Below, piece after piece: positions 1-6,469 of a stretch of 9,726 nucleotides of DNA; positions within the stretch are counted from its first letter, which is position 1; each line of letters begins with the position of its first letter. The translations under genes and the position numbers were made by a program. The stretch lies in assembly GCA_903934275.1 (NCBI GenBank), contig CAIZNF010000040.1, positions 1-9,726 on the forward strand, given 5' to 3'. Below the pieces are notes generated by a model. The model was not told the origin of the DNA. It saw only the letters and a list, made by a program, of their open reading frames with translations, and ran no database searches. The stretch is from an uncultured Nitrosomonadales bacterium. GTDB lineage: Bacteria; Pseudomonadota; Gammaproteobacteria; Burkholderiales; Gallionellaceae.

Positions 1-2079
1 CTGATACTGCAAAATTTTGTTAAGCGCGCAGGGTTGATCGGCATGGTCGGCCCGGCGCTGATCGTGCTGATTCTGGCAATGATGGTATTGCCGCTGCCAC
101 CAATGCTGCTGGATATTCTGTTCACCTTCAACATTGCGGTCTCGATCATGGTGTTGCTGGTCAGCATGAACACCAACAAGGCGTTGGATTTTGCGATATT
201 CCCCACCGTGTTGCTAATAACCACGTTGTTGCGCCTGTCACTGAATGTAGCTTCGACCCGGGTCGTGCTGCTGGAAGGCCACACCGGACCGGATGCTGCG
301 GGCAAGGTGATCGAGTCGTTTGGAAATTTTCTGGTGGGCGGCAATTACGCCGTCGGTATCGTGGTGTTTGCGATTCTGGTGGTTATCAACTTCGTGGTTA
401 TCACCAAAGGTGCCGGGCGTATCGCCGAGGTGGGCGCGCGCTTCACCCTGGATGCGATGCCCGGCAAGCAAATGGCAATCGATGCCGACTTGAACGCGGG
501 ATTGATCGGTGAAGATGTGGCGCGCAAACGCCGTGCCGAGATTGCGCAGGAAGCCGATTTCTACGGCGCGATGGACGGTGCCAGCAAATTTGTGCGCGGT
601 GATGCGGTCGCGGGCATCATTATCCTGTTCATTAATATCATCGGTGGTTTGATAGTGGGTGTGTTGCAGCACAATCTCGATATCGCCGTGGCGGCAAAAA
701 ATTACACACTGTTGACTATCGGCGATGGCTTGGTGGCGCAGATTCCGGCTCTGGTGATTTCCACTGCCGCAGGCTTGGTGGTGAGCCGCGTAGCCAGCGA
801 CGAAAACATCGGTCAGCAACTGATCCGGCAGTTATTCAAGCAACCGCAAATTATCATTCTGACCGCAATAATTATCGGCTCTATGGGTTTGATTCCCAGT
901 ATGCCGCATTTCGCCTTTCTGTCATTGGCCGGCGCGATGGGTGTTTTGGCCTATTACCTGTTGCAAAAGAACGAAAAAGAAATTGCCGCGCAAGAGCAGG
1001 CTGACGCTACGGTGATGCCGGTCATTACGGAGACCAATGAAGCGAGATGGGAGGATGTTGAACAAGTCGACGTGCTTGGGCTAGAAGTGGGCTACCGGTT
1101 GATTGCGTTGGTGGATAAGGCGCAGGATGGTGATTTGTTGCGCCGCATCAAGGGAATACGCAAAAAATTTACTCAGGATATCGGATTTTTGCCCCCGGCG
1201 GTACACATTCGCGACAATCTGGATTTGCGTCCGAACGGCTACCGCATCACGCTCAAAGGAGTGGATATTGGCAGCGGTGAGGCATACACGAATATGTTGC
1301 TGGCAATCAATCCGGGCAGCGTAACGGGCGAGTTGGCCGGTATGCAAACGCGTGATCCGGCCTTTGGTTTGCCCGCAGTCTGGATTGACAGCGCATTGCG
1401 CGACCAGGCACAGGTCATGGGTTACACCGTGGTTGATCCGGGCACGGTAGTGGCGACCCACCTGAGCCATTTGCTCAGCACGCGTGCAGCAGAGTTGCTC
1501 GGGCGGCAAGAAGTTCAGCAGCTGCTCGACCACGTTGCGAAAGTTTCGCCCAAGCTGATTGAAGATTTGGTGCCCAAAACGCTGCCGCTGGGCGTGGTGC
1601 AAAAGGTGTTGCAAAATCTGCTGGACGAAGGGATGCATATCCGCGACATGCGCACTATCGTGGAAACTTTGGCAGAAAACGCACCTCGTACCCAGGATCC
1701 CCATCAACTCACATCGCTGGTGCGTGTCGCACTCGGCCCGGCCATTGTGCAACAGTTTTATCCGTCCGCGCAGGAGTTGCAGGTGATCGGCATGGACAAG
1801 GAATTGGAATACATCCTGATACAGGCGATGCAATCGAGCCAGAACGGCATCGGCATCGAGCCTGGCCTGGCGGACACCGTGCTGCGCGAAACCCGTGCCG
1901 CCGCCGAAACTCAGGAGCAATTGGGCTTGCCTACGGTGATGTTGGTGCCGGCGCAGTTACGCGATTTGCTGGCGCGCTTCCTGAAACGCGCAGTGCCGAA
2001 TATCAGAGTAATTTCGCATGATGAAGTACCGGATTTTAAAACTATCCGGGTGACCGCTATGGTGGGAGGTAGAGCATGA
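1..2079 (+). CDS. flhA: Flagellar biosynthesis protein FlhA (type III export gate), 5' end cut by window edge
   Basis: FlhA is the large inner-membrane component of the flagellar type III export gate; its cytoplasmic C-terminal domain docks chaperone-substrate complexes. The frame is open to base 1 and the residues read before the first possible start (TTG at 34) already look like an FlhA N-terminus, so the true start lies just left of the window; 692 codons are visible, about the family's full length. Hydrophobic segments fill roughly the first 320 residues. The FHIPEP family signature is clear (EVGARFTLDAMPGKQM, codons 143-158 counted from base 1). The soluble C-terminal domain follows from about codon 345. 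The stop overlaps the flhF start as ATGA, which suggests translational coupling. Recognition as FlhA is secure; only the start is missing. TTG 34 or ATG 43 could serve as starts but would clip conserved residues. Confidence 0.97.
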   Translation: MILQNFVKRAGLIGMVGPALIVLILAMMVLPLPPMLLDILFTFNIAVSIMVLLVSMNTNKALDFAIFPTVLLITTLLRLSLNVASTRVVLLEGHTGPDAAGKVIESFGNFLVGGNYAVGIVVFAILVVINFVVITKGAGRIAEVGARFTLDAMPGKQMAIDADLNAGLIGEDVARKRRAEIAQEADFYGAMDGASKFVRGDAVAGIIILFINIIGGLIVGVLQHNLDIAVAAKNYTLLTIGDGLVAQIPALVISTAAGLVVSRVASDENIGQQLIRQLFKQPQIIILTAIIIGSMGLIPSMPHFAFLSLAGAMGVLAYYLLQKNEKEIAAQEQADATVMPVITETNEARWEDVEQVDVLGLEVGYRLIALVDKAQDGDLLRRIKGIRKKFTQDIGFLPPAVHIRDNLDLRPNGYRITLKGVDIGSGEAYTNMLLAINPGSVTGELAGMQTRDPAFGLPAVWIDSALRDQAQVMGYTVVDPGTVVATHLSHLLSTRAAELLGRQEVQQLLDHVAKVSPKLIEDLVPKTLPLGVVQKVLQNLLDEGMHIRDMRTIVETLAENAPRTQDPHQLTSLVRVALGPAIVQQFYPSAQELQVIGMDKELEYILIQAMQSSQNGIGIEPGLADTVLRETRAAAETQEQLGLPTVMLVPAQLRDLLARFLKRAVPNIRVISHDEVPDFKTIRVTAMVGGRA

Positions 2080-3611
2080 GCATCAGAAGATTCATCGCCC
2101 CGACGGCACGTCAAGCAATGAGGGAAATTCGCAATGAACTTGGTGTCGATGCGATGATCCTGTCGAACCGGAAGACGGAATACGGTGTCGAGATTGTTGC
2201 TCTGGCGAATGGCGATATTGCCCAGATGACCGCTAGCGCGGTAACACAAAAAGTCGAGTGGCCTGAGATAACCGCAGATGAATGGACGCAGCAGGTCGAG
2301 GATGACGAGCTGGTAGAGCCGTTGCCACGGGGAATTAAACCTGCATTTCAAACCAAGCCATCGAGTCAGCCCCTGAATCGCCCCGGGCAGGCGCTTCAGT
2401 TCCAAGCCGAAATTTCCGGGCAATCCGCAGCGTTGCGCCATGCCGGAAAATTGCAGCAATCGAGGAGTTCTTCGCAGTCTAACCCCTCGTCGCAGGCCAA
2501 AGCTTTTCCGCAGTCTGAACCGTTACCGCTGGCCGAGCCTTTTTCGCAAACAAAGCCATCGCAGCAGGCCAAATCTGCCCATCAGATCGATACTCAACCC
2601 AGGTCCGAGCAAGAAAATATCATCAGCGAGATTAAATCAATGGGCACCATGTTGCGGCAACAGTTCGCGGTGCTGTATTGGAACGATGTGCAATTGCGCG
2701 ACCCGCAACGGGCTGGCTTGTTGCGCAAAATGCTCAATGCGGGGTTTAGTACGCTGTTGGCACACAAGCTGCTGGACAAGATGCCGGCTGGAAACGTGCA
2801 AGGCGAGTCATGGATCAAGCAGGTGCTTAAGCGCAATTTGCAGGTGACGGATAAGGAAGATGACATTATCGCCAAAGGTGGTGTATATGCGCTGATCGGG
2901 CCAACCGGTGTGGGTAAAACCACTACCACGGCAAAATTGGCGGCACGCGCGGTAGTGCGCTACGGCGCGGATAAGGTGGCGCTGTTGACCACAGACAGTT
3001 ACCGGATCGCCGCTTATGAACAACTTAAAATATATGGAAAAATACTTGGTGTAGCGGTACATGCAGTGAAGGATACCGATGATTTGCGCCTGACACTTTC
3101 CGCGCTGCGCCACAAGCATTTGGTGCTGATCGATACCGTGGGGATGGGACAACGCGATGAGCGCGTGTGCGATCAGAATGAAATGTTCGATGCGGTCGGC
3201 GTGAAGTGCCTGCTGTTATTGAATGCTACCAGCAGCGGCGATACGCTGGAAGATGTGGTGCGTATGTACCATAGCAACAAGGTTATCGGCTGCATCACCA
3301 CCAAGCTCGATGAAGCGGTTAATCTTGGCACGGTGCTGGATGTGGCGGTGCGCCATCGCCTGATGATGCACTACATGACCAACGGCCAGTGTGTGCCGGA
3401 AGATTTGCATCTCATTAATGTCGATTATTTGTTGCATCGCGCACTCAAACAGGCGGAAGGGAAAACTCCTTTTACGTTGCGCGAGCTGGACTTTCCGATA
3501 TTGATGGCCGCGGAAGGGCCGTTGCGGACCCCCGTAAAGGGAGCGACACCAAGCAGTGCGCGCTTTGCGGGAGCGGGCGCTTCAAACAAGGAGACATCCC
3601 ATGCGTTCTGA
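2076..3611 (+). CDS. flhF: Flagellar biosynthesis GTPase FlhF (SRP family)
   Basis: FlhF is a GTPase of the signal-recognition-particle family (with Ffh and FtsY) that recruits early flagellar parts to the membrane and determines where the flagellum forms. The N-terminus (MSIRRFIAPTARQAM, then ELGVDAMILSNRK) is the conserved FlhF opening. A low-complexity Q/S/P-rich linker, about residues 85-190, contains three in-frame 12-residue repeats. The NG domain follows: P-loop GPTGVGKT at 275-282, DTVG at 353-356, and guanine-specificity TKLD at 409-412. Length 511 aa is within the family range. The start is supported by GGGAGGT at 2064-2070, five bases before the ATG, and by the 4-bp overlap with flhA. 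The end overlaps flhG by 11 bp. All GTPase motifs look intact, so an active enzyme is expected. Confidence 0.96.
   Translation: MSIRRFIAPTARQAMREIRNELGVDAMILSNRKTEYGVEIVALANGDIAQMTASAVTQKVEWPEITADEWTQQVEDDELVEPLPRGIKPAFQTKPSSQPLNRPGQALQFQAEISGQSAALRHAGKLQQSRSSSQSNPSSQAKAFPQSEPLPLAEPFSQTKPSQQAKSAHQIDTQPRSEQENIISEIKSMGTMLRQQFAVLYWNDVQLRDPQRAGLLRKMLNAGFSTLLAHKLLDKMPAGNVQGESWIKQVLKRNLQVTDKEDDIIAKGGVYALIGPTGVGKTTTTAKLAARAVVRYGADKVALLTTDSYRIAAYEQLKIYGKILGVAVHAVKDTDDLRLTLSALRHKHLVLIDTVGMGQRDERVCDQNEMFDAVGVKCLLLLNATSSGDTLEDVVRMYHSNKVIGCITTKLDEAVNLGTVLDVAVRHRLMMHYMTNGQCVPEDLHLINVDYLLHRALKQAEGKTPFTLRELDFPILMAAEGPLRTPVKGATPSSARFAGAGASNKETSHAF
2472..2579 (+). repeat. Three tandem 36-bp in-frame repeats in the flhF linker
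   Basis: Units lie at 2472-2507, 2508-2543 and 2544-2579, each exactly 36 bp and in frame. They encode SQSNPSSQAKAF, PQSEPLPLAEPF and SQTKPSQQAKSA. A more diverged relative reading FQTKPSSQ begins at 2346. The repeat lies in the variable linker between the N-terminal and GTPase domains, where loss or gain of whole units would keep the frame. Confidence 0.8.
3588..3594 (+). promoter_or_regulatory. Ribosome binding site that sets the flhG start
   Basis: AAGGAGA stands six bases before ATG 3601, inside the 3' end of flhF. It selects ATG 3601 over an in-frame non-ATG start at 3556, which has no comparable site and would add 15 residues not typical of the family. Confidence 0.8.
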
Positions 3612-4536
3612 CAGCGGGATGGATCAAGCTGAAGGCCTGCGGCGCTTGTTGGTGTGCAATCAAACGCAGGTGATTACCGTAGTGGCCGGCAAGGCTGGTG
3701 TCGGGCGCACCAGTGCGACCATCAATCTTGCGGCGGCGTTGGCGCATTCCGGCAAAAATGTGCTGGTGCTGGATGAGAATCATAACCCGAATAATTTGCC
3801 GGATCGGTTGGGTCTGTCTGCAAAATATGATTTGCTGGATGTTGCACAGGGCAAATGCAAACTCCGTGATGCGGTATTAACCGGCAGAGGTTTTTGCGTA
3901 TTGCCTGCCGCGCGTGCAATACAGGCGGTACAGAGGGCAGAAGGCGGGCTGGTGACGTTGAAGCACGAAGAGCAACAGCGGCTCAAAAAAGCGTTGACCG
4001 AAGCAAGCGATGGTGTGGACGTGATGCTGGTGGATACAGCGGCACTGGCCGGAAAGACCGCAGTTTCATCGAGTCTGGTAAGCGGTGCGGCGTTGTTGGT
4101 GGTGGTAGAGGCGACTCCCAGCGGCATTACCGAGAGCTATGCCTTGATTAAGCGTTTAGCGACCGAGAATGTGCGTCAGCAATTTGAAATCGTGGTGAAT
4201 AAAGCGGGCAACGAGAAGGCTGCAATGACGGTTTTTGAAAATATGGCTGCGGTGACACGACGCAACCTTCCGGCGCACTTGGAGTATTTTGGCTATATTC
4301 CGTTTGATGACAGGGTTAACTATGCAACACAACTGAGGAAGTCGGTGGTTGAGGCTTTTCCGGCTGCCGTTTCGACAAAGTCCTACTTGAGGCTGTCGCA
4401 GAAATTATTGCGTGTGCCGATGCAGCAGGATGAGGCGGAAGGCGGAGTTTCCGCAATCATACAAAACCTGATGAGGCAAGTGTCGCAATCAGCCGCTTCG
4501 GCGCGGAGTTGCGAGACATCCGGTGCGAACGTCTAA
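3601..4536 (+). CDS. flhG: FlhG/FleN-type MinD-like protein with degenerate ATPase motifs
   Basis: FlhG (FleN, YlxH) is a MinD/ParA-family protein that controls flagellar number and stimulates the FlhF GTPase. From ATG 3601 it has 311 aa. The N-terminal FlhF-activating motif DQAxxLR is present as DQAEGLR (residues 8-14). The deviant Walker A reads GKAGVGRTS (30-38): the signature lysine K31 is kept but the phosphate-contacting P-loop lysine is arginine (R36). The LDxD-like segment reads LDENHN, so the second aspartate expected in MinD proteins is asparagine (N60). The DTAAG motif reads DTAALAG. The later segment ITESYALIKRL matches the family's ITDAYALIK region. The gene overlaps flhF by 11 bp. 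Identity is well supported by fold motifs and position. Weak or absent ATP hydrolysis is an inference; related betaproteobacteria may share the substitutions. Confidence 0.92.
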   Translation: MRSDSGMDQAEGLRRLLVCNQTQVITVVAGKAGVGRTSATINLAAALAHSGKNVLVLDENHNPNNLPDRLGLSAKYDLLDVAQGKCKLRDAVLTGRGFCVLPAARAIQAVQRAEGGLVTLKHEEQQRLKKALTEASDGVDVMLVDTAALAGKTAVSSSLVSGAALLVVVEATPSGITESYALIKRLATENVRQQFEIVVNKAGNEKAAMTVFENMAAVTRRNLPAHLEYFGYIPFDDRVNYATQLRKSVVEAFPAAVSTKSYLRLSQKLLRVPMQQDEAEGGVSAIIQNLMRQVSQSAASARSCETSGANV

Positions 4537-4578
4537 CGTGAAACTCGCGCAACAATTCGACGGCTATTTTTTGGTTGC

Positions 4579-4714
4579 CTAGTAGTGCGTTCCAGCAAAA
4601 CAATTACCGTTCGCGGTGAGCTTGTCGAACCGCTAGTCCCGTGCCAATACTGGCCTTCGACAAGCTTAGTCCGAACGGATTATTTGCAACTGTTTTAACG
4701 GAACAATCTACTAG
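4579..4714. repeat. MITE-like imperfect inverted repeat, about 136 bp
   Basis: The two ends mirror each other in blocks. CTAGTAG, GTTCC and AAAACA on the left (from 4579) are matched by TGTTTT, GGAAC and CTACTAG on the right (to 4714), separated by short mismatched triplets. A second, inner inverted repeat sits inside. CTAG at both ends is its own complement, so it may be either the element's tip or a 4-bp target duplication. The 9-mer TCGACGGCT occurs at 4557-4565 and again at 4715-4723, directly abutting the right end. No transposase is present, so any movement would need one supplied elsewhere. Confidence 0.6.
4607..4678. repeat. REP-like palindrome inside the larger element
   Basis: Arms at 4607-4629 and 4656-4678 are 23 bases each with four mismatches, separated by a 26-base loop. 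The cores read GAGCTTGTCGAA and TTCGACAAGCTTAG. I recall this GCTTGTCGAA/TTCGACAAGC palindrome as a repeat common between genes in many proteobacteria; copy number in this genome was not checked. In RNA it would fold into a strong stem downstream of flhG. Confidence 0.7.
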
Positions 4715-4747
4715 TCGACGGCTTGCTGTTCCATCAGGGGAGGAAAA

Positions 4748-4816
4748 ATGGGCATGGCGGGTTACATACATGGGTGGTGCTCGCCGCGCCCGTCAGGTTG
4801 GATAAGCCCTTTGTGA
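4748..4816 (+). CDS. Possible 22-residue leader or relic ORF
   Basis: ATG 4748 is preceded by AGGGGAGG (4736-4743) at a four-base gap, a better ribosome site than that of fliA. The ORF encodes 22 residues (starting MGMAGYIHGW) and ends at TGA 4814-4816. Nothing resembles a known peptide and there is no membrane segment. It could be a translated leader ahead of fliA, the edge of a decayed element, or chance. Confidence 0.15.
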   Translation: MGMAGYIHGWCSPRPSGWISPL

Positions 4817-4837
4817 ATTACGGAAACAGGCGATAAT
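4811..4837 (+). promoter_or_regulatory. Weak promoter candidate upstream of fliA
   Basis: TTGTGA (4811-4816) and GATAAT (4832-4837) are 15 bases apart, slightly short for sigma-70. The overlapping GGCGATAA (4829-4836) matches seven of eight bases of the sigma-28 -10 box GCCGATAA, but no TAAA-like -35 lies at the right distance. It is the only plausible promoter I see in the gap; support is weak. Confidence 0.22.
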
Positions 4838-4855
4838 TTTAGCACCGTTACTATT

Positions 4856-4872
4856 GGTGCATGGAATGCACC
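4856..4872. repeat. Perfect 7-bp hairpin, repeat-family tip
   Basis: GGTGCAT and ATGCACC form a perfect stem around a three-base loop, followed by CTACG. The run TGCACCCTACG resembles the tips of short dispersed repeats that I recall from several bacterial groups. A similar run, TGCACCCCTTACG, occurs at 8514-8526 before the decarboxylase gene. Confidence 0.5.
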
Positions 4873-5013
4873 CTACGATGTTCAATTTTAATTTAAATGT
4901 GGAATACACCACTACCACACCAATGCAGCAAGAAAGCCATGCGCGTTGTAAACTAGCAGCCAGCACGCTTGCGTGGGCTCTCCAATAATCAACGTCAGAT
5001 CCACCAGTTAATT

Positions 5014-5724
5014 ATGTACAACGCATCGGGATTAAACGACAAGGATCAATGCCTGCGGGAATATTCCCATCTGGTGAAGCGGATTGCGCACCAGATGATG
5101 GTCAAGCTGCCACACAGCGTGCAGATTGACGACATCATTCAAGCTGGCATGATGGGCTTGCTGGATGCGGCCAGCCGCTATGACGAATTTCACGGGGCAC
5201 AATTTGAGACTTATGCAACACAGCGCATCCGTGGCGCGATGCTGGACGAACTGCGCGAAGCGGATTGGCTGCCACGCAGCTTGCGCCGCGATATGCGGCG
5301 GATCGAAGCTTCCATCAGTTGCTTGCAACAGAGATTGGGCAGATCGCCGAACGAAACTGAAATCGCCGGAGAAATGAAATTGTCTCTCGCCGAATATCAA
5401 CAGTTGCTGCAGGAATCGCGCGGTGCGCAGTTGGTATATTACGAAGATTTTCACGGCGATGATCATGAGGATTTCTTCGAACGGTTCGAGTTCAGCAACG
5501 ATGCCGACCCCCTTGGTTTACTGGAAGACGAGCGCTTTAAGGCAGAACTGGTGCGCGCTATAGATGGTCTTCCGGAGCGTGAAAAGATGTTGATGGGTAT
5601 GCTTTACGAGCAAGAAATGAATCTACGTGAAATCGGTGAAGTGTTTGGCGTAGGCGAGTCGCGCGTTTCTCAATTGCACAGTCAGGCGGTAGCGCGGTTG
5701 CGCAGTTGGATGAAGGGTTATTGA
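5014..5724 (+). CDS. fliA: RNA polymerase sigma-28 factor FliA
   Basis: FliA directs RNA polymerase to late flagellar and motility promoters and is inhibited by FlgM. From ATG 5014 it has 236 aa, the usual size. Region 2 includes VQIDDIIQAGMMGLLDA and the near-invariant QRIRGAMLDELREADWLPRS stretch. Region 3 follows at about residues 95-130. Region 4 (from residue 186) has LPEREKMLM and the helix-turn-helix run LREIGEVFGVGESRVSQLHS. ATG 5014 aligns with other FliA starts. A TTG at 4969 in the same frame would add 15 residues. Neither start has a good ribosome site, so translation may be modest or leader-dependent. The stop overlaps the motC start as TGATG. Confidence 0.95.
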   Translation: MYNASGLNDKDQCLREYSHLVKRIAHQMMVKLPHSVQIDDIIQAGMMGLLDAASRYDEFHGAQFETYATQRIRGAMLDELREADWLPRSLRRDMRRIEASISCLQQRLGRSPNETEIAGEMKLSLAEYQQLLQESRGAQLVYYEDFHGDDHEDFFERFEFSNDADPLGLLEDERFKAELVRAIDGLPEREKMLMGMLYEQEMNLREIGEVFGVGESRVSQLHSQAVARLRSWMKGY

Positions 5725-6467
5725 TGGATAAGCTTGCGGTATTGGGCTTGGTAATCAGCCTGACCGGAATCCTGGCCGGGCAGCTATTGGAAGGGGGCGA
5801 TCTTTCCATTTTGATCCAGGGTGCGGCTTTTCTGATTGTATTCGGCGGCACGCTGGGCGCGGTGATGTTGCAAAGCCCTTTGCAAGTATTCACTCTGGCG
5901 GTCAGGATGGCGCGATGGGTGTTCGTGACACCGCAGCAGTCGTCGCATCAGGAATTGATACGCAAGATTACCGCCTGGAGCGCGGTGGCGCGAGTAGATG
6001 GCATATTGGCGCTGGAAGGAAATATTGAAAATGAGTCGGATCTTTTTTTGAGAAAAGGTTTGCAGCTTCTGGTGGATGGTTATAGCGCCGAAAAAATACG
6101 CGAAGTTCTCAATGTGGATATTCATGCGTGGCAGCAGTTGCGCTGGCAAGCAGCATCCGTGTGGGAGGCCGCTGCCGGTTATTCTCCGACTATCGGGATT
6201 ATCGGTGCGGTGTTGGGGCTCACACATGTCATGCAAAATCTCAGCGAACCGGCCAAGTTGGGCAGCGGTATCGCCGTTGCATTTATTGCCACGATTTACG
6301 GTGTGTCATTGGCCAATTTGTTGTACTTGCCAATGGCCAATAAATTAAAAGCAATTATTACGCAACAGGCGGATATGCGCGAAATGCTGGTCGACGGATT
6401 TACGGCCATTGCTAACGGCGACAACCCCCGGTTGATTGAAACCAGGTTGCAGAGTTATTTAGCCTGA
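5724..6467 (+). CDS. motC: Flagellar motor stator protein MotC (MotA/TolQ/ExbB family)
   Basis: This is the pore-lining stator subunit that pairs with MotD to drive flagellar rotation by ion flow. The 247-aa protein has two N-terminal membrane segments (about residues 5-25 and 32-50), a cytoplasmic part with ARVDGILALE, and two C-terminal membrane segments. GYSPTIGIIGAVLGL starts at 152 and carries the conserved proline (P155), and LGSGIAVAFIATIYG leads to the last helix. These runs fit the Pseudomonas MotC type better than the enteric MotA type, and the adjacent partner is MotD-like. ATG 5724 overlaps the fliA stop by one base and has GAAGGG (5712-5717) six bases upstream. An upstream TTG at 5706 is unlikely. 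Confidence 0.9.
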   Translation: MDKLAVLGLVISLTGILAGQLLEGGDLSILIQGAAFLIVFGGTLGAVMLQSPLQVFTLAVRMARWVFVTPQQSSHQELIRKITAWSAVARVDGILALEGNIENESDLFLRKGLQLLVDGYSAEKIREVLNVDIHAWQQLRWQAASVWEAAAGYSPTIGIIGAVLGLTHVMQNLSEPAKLGSGIAVAFIATIYGVSLANLLYLPMANKLKAIITQQADMREMLVDGFTAIANGDNPRLIETRLQSYLA

Positions 6468-6469
6468 GC

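Larger units (their letters stand above)
4537..5013 (+). other. Intergenic region between flhG and fliA with mobile-type repeats
   Basis: This 477-bp gap breaks an otherwise gapless gene block. It holds a nested inverted-repeat element (4579-4714), a 22-codon ORF with a strong ribosome site (4748-4816), a weak promoter candidate (4811-4837), a hairpin repeat (4856-4872) and a small hairpin just before fliA (CACG at 4964-4967 pairing with CGTG at 4972-4975 around CTTG). I see no convincing intrinsic terminator after flhG, and no protein gene I recognise. Confidence 0.75.

Noticed and set aside
238..1920. Long minus-strand ORFs of 193 and 279 codons opposite flhA
   Set aside because: They are antisense to a clearly conserved FlhA frame, resemble no family I know, and are rich in H, Q and C as expected for complement-strand reading of such genes.
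3556..3600. Upstream non-ATG start for flhG adding 15 residues
   Set aside because: ATG 3601 has AAGGAGA at the right spacing and gives a family-like N-terminus before DQAxxLR.
4537..4580. Intrinsic terminator after flhG
   Set aside because: A short T-run is present (about 4567-4572) but no convincing stem stands before it.
4855..4870. Sigma-54-like spacing (GG, ten bases, GC) upstream of fliA
   Set aside because: The bases coincide with the palindrome GGTGCAT/ATGCACC, and several consensus positions (C, A, G in the -24 box) are wrong; the repeat explains the pattern better.
4969..5013. TTG start for fliA
   Set aside because: It has no ribosome site and adds residues that other FliA proteins lack; ATG 5014 matches family length.
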